Assembly (NCBI RefSeq): GCF_014650915.1
Contig: NZ_BMVW01000007.1
Span: forward strand, 124,001 to 188,000
DNA from: Streptomyces poonensis
GTDB taxonomy: Bacteria > Actinomycetota > Actinomycetes > Streptomycetales > Streptomycetaceae
Length of the DNA stretch: 64,000 nt
Direction of reading: 5' to 3'
Shown here: one piece after another, positions 43,113 through 51,913 of the stretch
How the letters are laid out: each line of letters starts with the position of its first letter
Numbering within the stretch: position 1 is the first letter of the stretch
Position numbers and translations under genes: made by a program
Notes under the pieces: generated by a model
Databases searched by the model: none
The model's input: the letters and a program-made list of their open reading frames with translations, nothing else
Told to the model about the DNA's origin: nothing

Positions 43113-44000
43113 ATCGACGCGAACGTATGCGAGAGCACATGCCGGGAACAAGGCCGAATGCGGGGTGGACGTCCGTTCGACGCAGTGATTCAGGGGCAGT
43201 GCGGCGTCGGAATAAGTGGGCAGGCGCCTTCAACTTGCCGTCCGCAAAGGGGAAATGGCGGCAGTGAGGGGAGCGGCCGGGAGTGGAGTCGTGTGACGTA
43301 TTTCACGGCGTGTATGGGGTGAAGGGAATTATGGACACCAATTGGGCATTTCGGGCAACTAATGATCAAGGGATGCCGATGCCGGTGACTCACATGCGGT
43401 GACTGATGCTGGTGAGGCGAATGAGCGCAGTGATTCCTGTGGCGTCTGCGTGAGTACTGCCTTCTGGATTTCGTGCATTGGATCTCTCGCGGGCATTCCA
43501 TGGCGCATTCTGCGAGAAGCATTTCGCGGTGCGGCTCACGGATGACCTTCGATGCGTTTCGCGCGAACGCTTCAGCGGCGAATTCCGGACGAAGATGACG
43601 GGGAATGGAGAGAGATGTGATCCCCGAGTCGGGCCGGGTACCCGTATCCGGTACCTCGTCCGGTCCTTATCTCGTCCTTGTCCGGTCCTCAATCGGGTTC
43701 CTCATCCGTCTCCCCGGTGGGTAGGCGGCGGTCACCCGGGTCCGGTCGGCGTGGGCGGGGCGGCTACCCGCGGGCCGAGGAATGTCCGCACGTATCAGCT
43801 GATCAGGAACATGGTGGGTCCGTCCCGATACCGCCCGGCGGGGACCGGTGTGGACCGGTGGGCGCTCGCGGTGATCGAAAGGTGACCGGATACGCTGACT
43901 CGGGTGATGGCAGCGACAGATCGACAAACTATGTCATCGACCTTGAGACCGTGACCGACCGTGTGACCGTCAGTAGACGTCAGCAGACAGGAGACCCCTC
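43113..44000. other. 888-bp non-coding region, unusually AT-rich in part
   Basis: From about 43270 to 43620 the sequence is markedly less GC-rich than the rest of the window (for example GGAATTATGGACACCAATTG) and has no third-position GC bias in any frame. Open frames here (such as 43478-43885 plus) show no family likeness. The region must include the promoter of the riboswitch-controlled gene (minus) and that of the polyprenyl synthase (plus); neither is clear. Confidence 0.5.
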
Positions 44001-45011
44001 GTGACCGTCGTCGAGCCGTTCGGGCTGAGCGTGCGGGACCAGGCTCTGGAAGCCGATGTCCAGGCCGGGTTGGCGGCTGTCGAGGAAGGTTTGCTCGAAG
44101 CCACGAAGAGCGAGGTCCCCTTCATTCAGGAGGCCGCGCAGCACCTGCTGCGGGCGGGCGGGAAGCGGTTCCGGCCACTGCTCGTAATGCTCGCGGCGCA
44201 GTTCGGTGACCCGCACGCGCCGGGTGTCGTGCCGTCCGCCGTGGTGGTCGAGCTGACCCATCTGGCCACGTTGTACCACGACGATGTGATGGACGAGGCC
44301 GACGTACGGCGCGGGGTGCCCAGCGCCAACGCCCGCTGGGGCAACTCCATCGCCGTACTGACCGGGGACTTCCTGTTCGCCCGGGCCTCGCACATCCTGG
44401 CCGACCTGGGGCCCGAGGCGGTCCGGGTCCAGGCGGAGGCGTTCGAGCGGCTGGTCACCGGGCAGATCCTGGAGACCGCCGGCCCGCGCGACGGACGGGA
44501 CCCGATCGAGCACTACCTGGACGTCCTCGGCGGGAAGACCGGTTCGCTGGTGGCCGTCTCCGGGCGGTTCGGGGCGATGATGTCCGGCGCCGACGAGACG
44601 GTCGTGGACGTGCTGACGCAGTACGGGGAACGGTTGGGCATCGCGTTCCAGCTGGCGGACGACGTACTGGACATCTCCTCCGACTCGCACGAGTCCGGGA
44701 AGACCCCGGGCACCGATCTGCGGGAGGGCGTCCCCACGATGCCGGTGCTGCGGCTGCGGGAGCGGGCCGCGCGGCTGGGGGCGGCCGAGGACGTCGAGCT
44801 GTGCGAGCTGCTGGACGGCGATCTGTCCGACGACGAGCGCCACGCCGAGGTGCTGGCCCGGCTGCGGGTGCACCCCGCGCTCGATCAGGCCCGCCAGGAC
44901 ACCGTGCGGTACGCGGAGGAGGCGCGGGCCACGCTGGCGCCGCTGCCGGACTGCGAGGCCAAGGGCGCGCTCGTGCAGCTGTGCGACGCGGTGGTGCACC
45001 GCGCCGGTTAG
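44001..45011 (+). CDS. Long-chain polyprenyl diphosphate synthase (menaquinone side chain)
   Basis: A 336-residue trans-prenyltransferase starting at a GTG. The substrate-binding GGKRFRP near residue 53, the first Asp-rich motif HDDVMDEADVRRG (DDxxD, near 93) and the second FQLADDVLDI near 220 are intact, with KTGSLVAVS between. Residues before the first motif are small (HLATLY), suiting long-chain products. It is of the HepT/GrcC type that makes the C40-C50 chain of menaquinone. With menG and the MenJ-like gene it completes the tail-related steps of quinone synthesis near nuo. No small HepS-like partner is adjacent. Confidence 0.9.
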   Translation: MTVVEPFGLSVRDQALEADVQAGLAAVEEGLLEATKSEVPFIQEAAQHLLRAGGKRFRPLLVMLAAQFGDPHAPGVVPSAVVVELTHLATLYHDDVMDEADVRRGVPSANARWGNSIAVLTGDFLFARASHILADLGPEAVRVQAEAFERLVTGQILETAGPRDGRDPIEHYLDVLGGKTGSLVAVSGRFGAMMSGADETVVDVLTQYGERLGIAFQLADDVLDISSDSHESGKTPGTDLREGVPTMPVLRLRERAARLGAAEDVELCELLDGDLSDDERHAEVLARLRVHPALDQARQDTVRYAEEARATLAPLPDCEAKGALVQLCDAVVHRAG

Positions 45012-45016
45012 GGTCC

Positions 45017-45076
45017 GGACCGCTGACCGGACCGCTGACCGGACCGCTGACCGGACCGCTGACCGGACCGCTGATC
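45017..45076 (+). repeat. 12-bp x5 tandem repeat after the polyprenyl synthase stop
   Basis: Five units of GGACCGCTGACC (the last with one change) begin 6 bp after the TAG stop at 45009-45011. Confidence 0.92.
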
Positions 45077-45465
45077 GGAAGAGGCACGCGGAAGGGTCGG
45101 CCGGAGGGTCGGCCGGAAGAGGCGGTTCGGAACAGACAGTCAAGAACGTCTGCCGGAGCGGACGGCAGAAACGGGGCGTGGCCTACGACATGCCCACCAG
45201 AACGGCGTACGCGGCGTCCTCCCCGCGACCCCTACGGGGCGGGGAGGGCGCCGCTTGCCTGTGTCATCCCTCAGCAGTACGTGGAATTGATCCCGCGGTC
45301 TGACGCGTCCGGCTGGCCGATTTGGTCAGATGGAGAACGCCACCCCTCACCGGTTCAGGTGAGAATGGCGGCTCGGGGTGGACGACGACGCGTGGGCGAC
45401 GACGCGTGGACGACGAGTGCGAATGCGACGACCTGGCCGCCGCCTACTACGGAGGTAAGGCACAC
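45077..45465. other. Intergenic region before the LolA/RseB-like gene
   Basis: No coding frame with codon bias is seen. The sequence just before the next gene carries a strong ribosome site (GGAGG, 45451). A GGAAT string at about 45281 was considered as an ECF sigma -35, but no matching -10 was found. Otherwise nothing is recognised. Confidence 0.45.
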
Positions 45466-46773
45466 ATGGCACCGTTCAAATCCGACGAGAACGCGACGAC
45501 CGGAGAGGCCGGAGGGACCGGAGAGGCCGGAGAGAAGGCGCGCGGTGGACGGCGCAAGGCCGCGCGGTACGTCGTTCCGGTCACGGTGGTGGGCGTGGCG
45601 GCCGCGACCATAGGCCTCGTCCCGGCGTTCGCCGGATCCGGCGACCCGGACCTGCCGTCGGTCAGCGCCCAGGAGCTCATCGAGAAGATCGCCGCTTCGG
45701 ACGTCCAGCAGCTCTCCGGCACGGTGAAGATCAGCACCGATCTGGGACTGCCGGACCTGGACGGCCTGGCGAGCGGCCTCGGGGTGGGCGGCGCAACCGG
45801 CGGCGAGGGCGGGTCCTCCGCCGATCCGTCCGCCCGGCTGACCGAACTCGCCAGTGGCACGCACACGCTGCGGGTCGCGGCCGACGGGCCCGACAAGCAG
45901 AAGCTGTCGCTGCTGGACGAGGCCGCCGAGTACAGCGTGATCCACAACGGTGACGACGTGTGGGCGTACGACAGCGGGTCGAACGAGGTGTTCCACGCGA
46001 CCGGTGCGGCGGACGGCACGGAAGACAGCGCGAAGGACCGCGTGGAGACCGGCGCGGAGGCGGAGGACGGCGCGGACCGGAAGTCCGGGACCGTGCCCGA
46101 GAATGTACCGGCCACGCCCGAGGAACTGGCCGAGGAGGCGCTGAAGGCGGTCGACGACACGACCTCCGTCACCGTGGACGGGACCGCGCAGGTCGCCGGG
46201 CGCGACGCGTACAAGCTGCTCATCGAGCCGAAGCAGGCCGACTCGACGGTCGGCGCGATATCGGTCGCCGTCGACGCGGAGACGGGGCTGCCGCTGAAGT
46301 TCACCCTCACCCCGGCGGGTGGCGGCGCGGCCGTCGTCGACGCGGGCTTCACCGAGGTCGACTTCTCCGCGCCGAGCGCCGCCACCTTCGACTTCACGCC
46401 CCCCAAGGGCGCGAAGGTGACCGAGGCGGACGACATCGAGGCGGGGTACGGCAAGGCCCACGGCGACGGGCGGCAGTCCGAGCCGGACGAGGAGTTCGGC
46501 GGAGGACTGGAGGGCATGAAGGCGATCGGCGAGGGCTGGAGCTCCATCGCCGCGTTCGACACCGGCGCCGAGGGCCTGCCGACGGAGACCTCCGGCAACG
46601 GCGACCTCGACGGCCTCCTGGGCTCCTTCGGCGACGAGGTGAGCGGCAAGTTCGGCTCCGGCACGGTCTTCTCGACACGTCTGGTGAACGTGCTGATCAC
46701 GGACGACGGCAAGGGGTACGCCGGCGCGGTCACCAAGGACGCGCTGGTGAAGGCCGCGAACGCGGACCGGTGA
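45466..46773 (+). CDS. LolA/RseB-fold (DUF2092-type) membrane-anchored protein
   Basis: A 435-residue protein from the ATG at 45466 behind GGAGG. A hydrophilic start with an N-terminal Gly/Glu repeat precedes one signal-anchor helix (about 33-55, YVVPVTVVGVAAATIGLVPA). The extracellular part resembles LolA/RseB lipid-binding half-barrels: SAQELIEKIAASDVQQLSGTVKISTDLG, LDEAAEYSVIHNGDDVWAYDSGSNEVFH, then KLLIEPKQADSTVGAISVAVDAETGLPLKFTL (quoted by ends) and EVDFSAPSAATFDFTPPKGAKV. In Streptomyces such proteins are usually encoded with an ABC-2 exporter as here; the role may be lipoprotein or lipid handling. No sigma/anti-sigma pair is adjacent. Confidence 0.8.
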   Translation: MAPFKSDENATTGEAGGTGEAGEKARGGRRKAARYVVPVTVVGVAAATIGLVPAFAGSGDPDLPSVSAQELIEKIAASDVQQLSGTVKISTDLGLPDLDGLASGLGVGGATGGEGGSSADPSARLTELASGTHTLRVAADGPDKQKLSLLDEAAEYSVIHNGDDVWAYDSGSNEVFHATGAADGTEDSAKDRVETGAEAEDGADRKSGTVPENVPATPEELAEEALKAVDDTTSVTVDGTAQVAGRDAYKLLIEPKQADSTVGAISVAVDAETGLPLKFTLTPAGGGAAVVDAGFTEVDFSAPSAATFDFTPPKGAKVTEADDIEAGYGKAHGDGRQSEPDEEFGGGLEGMKAIGEGWSSIAAFDTGAEGLPTETSGNGDLDGLLGSFGDEVSGKFGSGTVFSTRLVNVLITDDGKGYAGAVTKDALVKAANADR

Positions 46774-46832
46774 GGCCGGGCCGGCGGCCACCGGCAGAGA
46801 GCGAACCGAGAGTCAGCGAATCGAGGTCGTAA

Positions 46833-47915
46833 GTGGAGGAGCTGCCTGCCGCGGATCCGGCCCCGGCCCCGGTCCCGGTGTCGATATCGGCCCCGGCCCC
46901 GACCCCGGGGTCAGTCCCGGTGCCGGTGCCGGAGCCGGAGCCGGTTCCGGCACCGGTCACGGTTCCGGTAGCCCCGGATTCGGGTGAAAGCGTCATCGCC
47001 ACCAGCGCGCTCACCAAGCGCTACCGCGGTGGGCAGCTCGCCGTCGACCGACTCGATCTCGCCGTACCGGCGGGCAGCGTCTTCGGCTTCCTCGGGCCGA
47101 ACGGCTCCGGGAAGACCACCACCATTCGCATGCTGATGGGCCTGATCGAGCCCACCTCGGGTACGGCCCGGGTGCTCGGCCGTCCGATGCCGGGCGCCTC
47201 CCGGGCCGTACTGCCGCACGTGGGCGCCCTCATCGAGGGACCGGCGCTGTACGGCTTCCTGTCCGGGCGGGACAACCTCATGCGGTACGACGCCGCCGAC
47301 CCCACCGCCGACCCGCGGACCCGGCGTACGCGAGTCGCGGCCGCGCTGGACCGGGTGGGCCTGACACCTGCCGCGGGGAAGAAGGCGAAGGCGTACTCGC
47401 TGGGCATGAAGCAGCGTCTCGGTCTCGCGGCGGCGCTGCTCCAGCCGCGCAGGCTCCTGGTGCTGGACGAGCCGACCAACGGGCTGGACCCGCAGGGCAT
47501 GCGGGAGATCCGGGCCCTGATCAGGGAGGTGGCGTCCGAGGGGACCACCGTCTTCCTCTCCTCCCACCTGCTGGACGAGATCGAGCAGGTGTGCACCCAC
47601 GCCGCCGTGATGGCGCAGGGACGGCTGATCGCCCAGGGCGCGGTGGCCGAACTCGCGGCAGGGGCACGCGGGCGGCTGGTCGTGACCACGCCGGACGTCG
47701 GGGACGCGGCCCGGGTGCTCAAGGAACAGGGCATCACCGATGTCGTGGTGGAAGAGAACCGGGTGACCGGCGAGCCGCCGGGCCGCGAACTGGCGGACAT
47801 CACCGCCGCGTTGGTGGCTGCCGGGGTGCGCGTACGCGGTTTCGGACTGGAACGGGCATCCCTTGAGGACGCGTTCGTGGCGCTGACGGGGGAGGGCTTC
47901 GATGTCGCGGGCTGA
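46833..47915 (+). CDS. ABC-2 exporter ATPase with Pro-repeat N-terminus
   Basis: A 360-residue ATPase starting at a GTG. About 45 residues of PAPAPVPV repeats, encoded by a degenerate CCGGTGCCGG-type repeat, precede the domain. Walker A GPNGSGKTT (about residue 88), signature YSLGMKQRLGLA near 190, Walker B LLVLDEPTNGLD, and switch His in LSSHLLDEIEQ. The drug/lipid-exporter (CcmA/NodI) branch fits. A start downstream of the repeat (near SGESVIATSALTKRY) cannot be excluded. It overlaps the permease gene by 14 bp. Confidence 0.92.
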   Translation: MEELPAADPAPAPVPVSISAPAPTPGSVPVPVPEPEPVPAPVTVPVAPDSGESVIATSALTKRYRGGQLAVDRLDLAVPAGSVFGFLGPNGSGKTTTIRMLMGLIEPTSGTARVLGRPMPGASRAVLPHVGALIEGPALYGFLSGRDNLMRYDAADPTADPRTRRTRVAAALDRVGLTPAAGKKAKAYSLGMKQRLGLAAALLQPRRLLVLDEPTNGLDPQGMREIRALIREVASEGTTVFLSSHLLDEIEQVCTHAAVMAQGRLIAQGAVAELAAGARGRLVVTTPDVGDAARVLKEQGITDVVVEENRVTGEPPGRELADITAALVAAGVRVRGFGLERASLEDAFVALTGEGFDVAG

Positions 47916-48903
47916 GGGCAAGGCGTCTGCCGGGAGCGAGGCGCCTTCTGGAGGTGAGGCGCTCGCCGTGGGGCCTGCCGACGGTACGTACGCGGGTGCG
48001 GGTGTGCCGAGCACGACAAGTACGCCCGGTAAGCCCGGTGCACCGAAAACGCCGAGCCCTTTGTGGACCTTCGGGCTGCTGCGCAGCGAACTGGGTGTCA
48101 CCTTCCGCCGTTGGCGCACGCTCGCGCTGCTCGCCGTGCTCGCGGCCGTGCCGGTCATGGTGGGCGTGGCGGTGGAGATCGAGACGAGCGACGGTTCGTC
48201 GATCGACGGTGGAGGCGGCGGGGGTGGCGGGGGCCCGGTATTCATCGCCCAGATCACGAGCAACGGGCTTTTCCTGGTGTTCACGGCACTGGCCGCGACG
48301 CTGCCGTTCTTCCTCCCGATGGCGGTCGGGGTGATCGCCGGGGACGCGATCGCGGGCGAGGCGAACGCGGGAACGCTGCGTTATCTGTTGGTCTCCCCCG
48401 CAGGCCGCGTCCGGCTGCTGCTCGTCAAGTACGCGACCACGATGGTGTTCTGCCTGGTGGCCACGTTGGTGGTGGCGGCCTCGGCGCTCGCGGTGGGTGC
48501 CCTGCTGTTCCCGCTCGGCGAGGTCACGACGATCTCCGGAACGAGGATCGGCCTGGCGGAGGGCCTCGGCAGGGCGGTGCTGATCGCCCTGATGGTGGCC
48601 GCGTCCCTGCTCGGGCTGGCCGCCCTCGGCCTGTTCGTGTCCACCCTGACCAACAGCGGCATCGCGGCGATGGCCACCACGGTCGGATTGCTGATCACCG
48701 TGCAGATCCTCGACCAGATCCCGCAACTGTCCGCTCTTCAGCCGTACTTCTTCTCGCACTACTGGCTGTCGTTCGCGGACCTGATGCGGGACCCCGTCCA
48801 CTGGGACGACCTGCTGCGCAACCTGGAGCTCCAGGCTCTCTACGCGGCGGTGTTCGGCTCGGCGGCGTGGGCGCGGTTCACGACGAGGGACATCACGGCG
48901 TGA
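47902..48903 (+). CDS. ABC-2 type exporter permease
   Basis: A 333-residue protein with a 50-residue disordered N-terminus, then about six helices (LALLAVLAAVPVMVGVAV; FLVFTALAATLPFFLPMAVG; FCLVATLVVAASALAVGALL; VLIALMVAASLLGLAALGLF; and two more). The segment DAIAGEANAGTLRYLLVSP, just after the second helix, is the typical ABC-2 permease signature loop. A run of nine Gly codons (about residue 105) forms an outside loop. Partner of the ATPase encoded upstream. Confidence 0.9.
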   Translation: MSRAEGKASAGSEAPSGGEALAVGPADGTYAGAGVPSTTSTPGKPGAPKTPSPLWTFGLLRSELGVTFRRWRTLALLAVLAAVPVMVGVAVEIETSDGSSIDGGGGGGGGGPVFIAQITSNGLFLVFTALAATLPFFLPMAVGVIAGDAIAGEANAGTLRYLLVSPAGRVRLLLVKYATTMVFCLVATLVVAASALAVGALLFPLGEVTTISGTRIGLAEGLGRAVLIALMVAASLLGLAALGLFVSTLTNSGIAAMATTVGLLITVQILDQIPQLSALQPYFFSHYWLSFADLMRDPVHWDDLLRNLELQALYAAVFGSAAWARFTTRDITA

Positions 48904-48919
48904 GGACGGCCCGACGGGC

Positions 48920-49507
48920 TCAGGCCGCCGTCTCGTACGGGTAGCGGGCGAGCGGCGGTTCCTGCGCGAAGAACGTCTTGGCGCGGGCGAGGGCGGCCGT
49001 GTCGTTCAGGACGTCGCCGGGCTTGCTGCCGTTGCCGAGGAGGACCCCGCCGAAGCGCATGCCCAGGTAGGCGGCCGAGTGGTTGAGGGTGGTGACGAGC
49101 GGATCGGCGACCTCCTCCTCCTCGTGGGCGAGTGCGGTGACGCCCCACAGGGTGCGGCCGGCCATCCTCCGCTTGAAGTCGAGGCCCGGCGTGCGCAGCC
49201 AGCCCGACCAGTGGTCCAGATAGCGCTTGACGTGCGCGGAGACCGAGTACCAGTACAGCGGTGAGGCGATCACCAGATCCGTCGCGGCCAGCGTGGCGTC
49301 CAGCAGCAGCGCCGCGGCGTCGCCCTCCGGCCGCACGTGATCGCTGTCATGACGCAGGTCCTCGAAGTCGGGCAGCGGATGCTCGGCGAGGCTGATCCAC
49401 CGCTGCCCGACCCCGGCGGGCAACTGCTCCGCCGCCTTGTGGGCGAGCATCTCGGTGTTGCCGTCGGCACGGCTGCTGCCGAGTACGAACAGGAAGTCGC
49501 GGGCCAT
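48920..49507 (-). CDS. Flavodoxin-like NAD(P)H-dependent FMN reductase
   Basis: This 195-residue protein is read from the ATG at 49507; the open frame extends 29 codons further but into an operator-like region. The flavodoxin phosphate loop GSSRADGNTEMLAH (about residues 9-22) and the FMN-contact segment ASPLYWYSVSAHVKRYLDHWS (first part quoted; near 83-100) place it with WrbA/KefF-type quinone or FMN reductases. A 25-bp inverted repeat overlapping a -10-like TATGAT lies 65 bp upstream, so repression by a local or distant regulator is likely. Confidence 0.88.
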   Translation of the reverse strand: MARDFLFVLGSSRADGNTEMLAHKAAEQLPAGVGQRWISLAEHPLPDFEDLRHDSDHVRPEGDAAALLLDATLAATDLVIASPLYWYSVSAHVKRYLDHWSGWLRTPGLDFKRRMAGRTLWGVTALAHEEEEVADPLVTTLNHSAAYLGMRFGGVLLGNGSKPGDVLNDTAALARAKTFFAQEPPLARYPYETAA

Positions 49508-49571
49508 GGTGTCCCCCAGGTGGTTGTCGCGGCACGGCGGTGGCGTGGCGGCGCCGACAGGCGCTGCTTGC

Positions 49572-49596
49572 ACATGCATCATATGCGCGTGCATGT
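49572..49596. promoter_or_regulatory. Inverted repeat over the FMN reductase promoter
   Basis: ACATGCA (49572-49578) and TGCATGT (49590-49596) are perfect inverted arms separated by 11 bp. On the minus strand, TATGAT (49583-49578) overlaps one arm and could be the -10 of the gene at 49507. The geometry (arm centres 18 bp apart) suits a dimeric repressor. Confidence 0.5.
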
Positions 49597-49669
49597 AGTT
49601 CTGCCAGGGGTGTCCGGGCCTTGTGCCTCAAGGCCGTGAGGGGGGAGCCGTGAGCCGACAGGCCAGCCG

Positions 49670-50989
49670 TCAGCCGGGAACCGGTACCCGTGCGCACAGA
49701 CCGGCGCGTGCCTCCGCCGCCACCATGACCCACAGCAGCAGATCCTCGGCTCCCGGGCGGGCCACGACGTGCAGCCCGAGCGGACAGCCATCGGAACCGA
49801 AGCCCGCCGGGATGTTCGCCGCAGGATGCCCGCTCAGATTGAACGCCCAGGTCAACGCCGTGGAGTAACGATCGCCAGGCCCCTCGTGGCCGTGCGGCGC
49901 GTTGGGTGTGGCCGGGGTCAGCAGCAGGTCGACGTCGCCGAAGAGGGCAGCGAGCCGAGCGTCGTTGGCCGCCCGCAGCCGCTCCGCGTCCGCCGTGTCC
50001 GCACCCGGGGTACGCAGGGCCAGCCAGGCGGGCCCGGGATCGGCGAGCCGAAAGGGCGCCCGCTGTGCCGTTGACAACCGTACGACTCCGGCGGCGGCGA
50101 GCCGCAGCGCGGCGCCGCGGGCCACGCGGGCGGGCTCGGGATCGGGGCGGGCGAAGCCGAGATCGTCGGACCAGACGGCGGTCGGAGGGCAGGTCGGAGG
50201 AGCGGCTGGAGGAGCGGTCGAAGGGCCGGTCGGAGGGCCGGTCGGAGGGGCGGCCGAGGGGGATACCGGAAGCCCGCCACCGCCCTCACTGCCCTCTCCG
50301 CCCTCACTGCCCTCTTCGCCCTCTCCGCCCTCGCAGTCCTCGCTGTCCTGACCGTTCACGCCGGCCACGCACCGCCAGTACGCCGCCAAGTCCGGGGCAC
50401 GACGAGCGAAGGCGCCGACCGCGGCCAGGGCCGTACGGTCCGCGGCCGGCAGACGCCCGTTCGTCGACTTCAGGCCGAACACCCCGCACCACGCGGCCGG
50501 AATGCGCACCGAGCCCGCCCCGTCGGTGCCGGTGGCCAGCGGCACGAGGCCGGCCGCCACGGCCGCCGCCGAACCTGCCGACGAGCCGCCCGGCGTGCGG
50601 TCGGCCCGCCACGGGTTGACCGTACGTCCTCCCGCGCCCGCTCCCCATGTCTGCCAGGCGGTTCCGGGACCCGGTACGGAGGTCGCACCCACGGGCACGC
50701 ATCCGGCGGCGACGAGGGCCTCCGCCGTGCGCAGTCCACGCCGTCCCTTGACACCGATGGGTACGCCTGCGAGCGGCAGCCACTCGCCCGCGCCGATCCG
50801 GGCGTCGACCGCACGTGCCCGTCGCAGCGCGTCCGCGTGCCACACTTCGGTGAACGCACAGAGCACCGGTTCCACCTCGGCGATCCGCGCGAGCGCGGCC
50901 TCGACGACCTCGACGGCGCTCGCCCGGCGCGCCCGTACGGCGTCGGCGATCTCCTCGGCGGAACGGGCGGCGATGTCGTGTGCTTCCAC
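49670..50989 (-). CDS. Amidase signature family hydrolase
   Basis: A 439-residue enzyme from the GTG at 50989 behind GGGGAG; the frame is open 56 codons upstream without similarity. The Ser-cisSer-Lys triad is visible: Lys in GVPIGVKGRRGL (about residue 76), the Ser pair in TPGGSSAGSAAAVAAG (about 140-155) and the nucleophile in GTDGAGSVRIPAAWCGVFG near 167. Residues about 215-271 are an insertion of Glu/Gly repeats followed by Pro/Thr repeats, again tandem-repeat derived. Substrate class (amide or ester) unknown; not part of GatCAB, since gatC/gatB are absent. Confidence 0.88.
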   Translation of the reverse strand: MEAHDIAARSAEEIADAVRARRASAVEVVEAALARIAEVEPVLCAFTEVWHADALRRARAVDARIGAGEWLPLAGVPIGVKGRRGLRTAEALVAAGCVPVGATSVPGPGTAWQTWGAGAGGRTVNPWRADRTPGGSSAGSAAAVAAGLVPLATGTDGAGSVRIPAAWCGVFGLKSTNGRLPAADRTALAAVGAFARRAPDLAAYWRCVAGVNGQDSEDCEGGEGEEGSEGGEGSEGGGGLPVSPSAAPPTGPPTGPSTAPPAAPPTCPPTAVWSDDLGFARPDPEPARVARGAALRLAAAGVVRLSTAQRAPFRLADPGPAWLALRTPGADTADAERLRAANDARLAALFGDVDLLLTPATPNAPHGHEGPGDRYSTALTWAFNLSGHPAANIPAGFGSDGCPLGLHVVARPGAEDLLLWVMVAAEARAGLCARVPVPG

Positions 50990-51137
50990 GGTTCTCCCCG
51001 GTTCGCAGGCGTAGTCGTACGTACGTTCATCGATAGCAGCGGGTGAACTCCTGGGACGAGCTTGTGACGCGGTGGTGACGCACAGAGCCGGGGTGAGCGG
51101 AGAGACTCGACTGGCAGGGGGCAGGAGGAGGGACGGC

Positions 51138-51806
51138 ATGGGGCACCGGGAACACAAGAGGGAACCTCAGGGGGCGGGCCACCCGCACCCGGAGCCGGGC
51201 GCGCAGACCGCCGTACTGAGCCACCTCCATCTCCTTGCGCTCGCCTCCGAAGCGGACCCCGGGCACAGGCCTGCACCCGTGCGGGAGTTCGCGGTCGCCG
51301 AGACCGTGGTGGAAGGCGGCGAGGCGGACGGTGCGGCAGTGCTCTCACCGCTCGCGGAGCCGATCACCCGGATCAACGAGGCCATCAGGGCGGGCCGGAT
51401 CGCGGAGGCCGCCGAGCTGGCCGAGACGGCCACGGACCAGGCGGCGCCGATGTTCGGAGAGGAGCACCCGGGGGTGCTCCGGCTGCGCGAACTGACGGCC
51501 TACATCGCTTACCTGGCCGGTGACCCGCTCAGGTCCTGCCGGCTGTCGCTCGCCCTCGCCCGGCTCCGCCACCGCCTCCGCGACCCGCTCGCCGCGTACG
51601 GGCACGTACAGAGCGCCGCCGCGGCCTGGCGTGCCGTCCGCGATCCGCTGCAGGGTCTGCGCCTCGGCCGTGAGCTGCTCGGAGTGTGGGCCGAGATCGC
51701 GGCGGACGAGGGCCCCGCGGCCGACGACATCGAACAGCTGCAGTCGGCACATGCCCGCATGGGCCGACTGGCCGAACGCGCCCGCGCCCTCCACGGCACC
51801 CCCTGA
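51138..51806 (+). CDS. Conserved hypothetical helical protein
   Basis: A 222-residue soluble protein; the ATG at 51138 is preferred over an earlier one at 51072 because codon bias starts there. After a His/Pro-rich N-terminus it is almost entirely helical, with paired segments (EPITRINEAIRAGRIAEAAELAE; ELTAYIAYLAGDPLRSCRL; LAAYGHVQSAAAAWRAV) that look like degenerate TPR-type repeats. No catalytic motif or signal is seen. Similar proteins are, from memory, common in streptomycetes. Function unknown. Confidence 0.7.
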   Translation: MGHREHKREPQGAGHPHPEPGAQTAVLSHLHLLALASEADPGHRPAPVREFAVAETVVEGGEADGAAVLSPLAEPITRINEAIRAGRIAEAAELAETATDQAAPMFGEEHPGVLRLRELTAYIAYLAGDPLRSCRLSLALARLRHRLRDPLAAYGHVQSAAAAWRAVRDPLQGLRLGRELLGVWAEIAADEGPAADDIEQLQSAHARMGRLAERARALHGTP

Positions 51807-51913
51807 GCCCGAGCGGGCCGCTCGCACGCCCAGGCCCGCGTCGGACCGGTGGTGGGGGAGCAGGGTGGCGGGGCGGTCGGCCGGCGGGGCGGCCGGGTGG
51901 CGGGGCGGCCGGT

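Noticed and set aside
43478..43885. Plus-strand open frame in the AT-rich spacer
   Set aside because: No third-position GC bias, no ribosome site and no family similarity.
45281..45310. SigR-type promoter (GGAAT-N18-GTT) before the LolA/RseB-like gene
   Set aside because: GGAAT is present but the required GTT at the right spacing is not.
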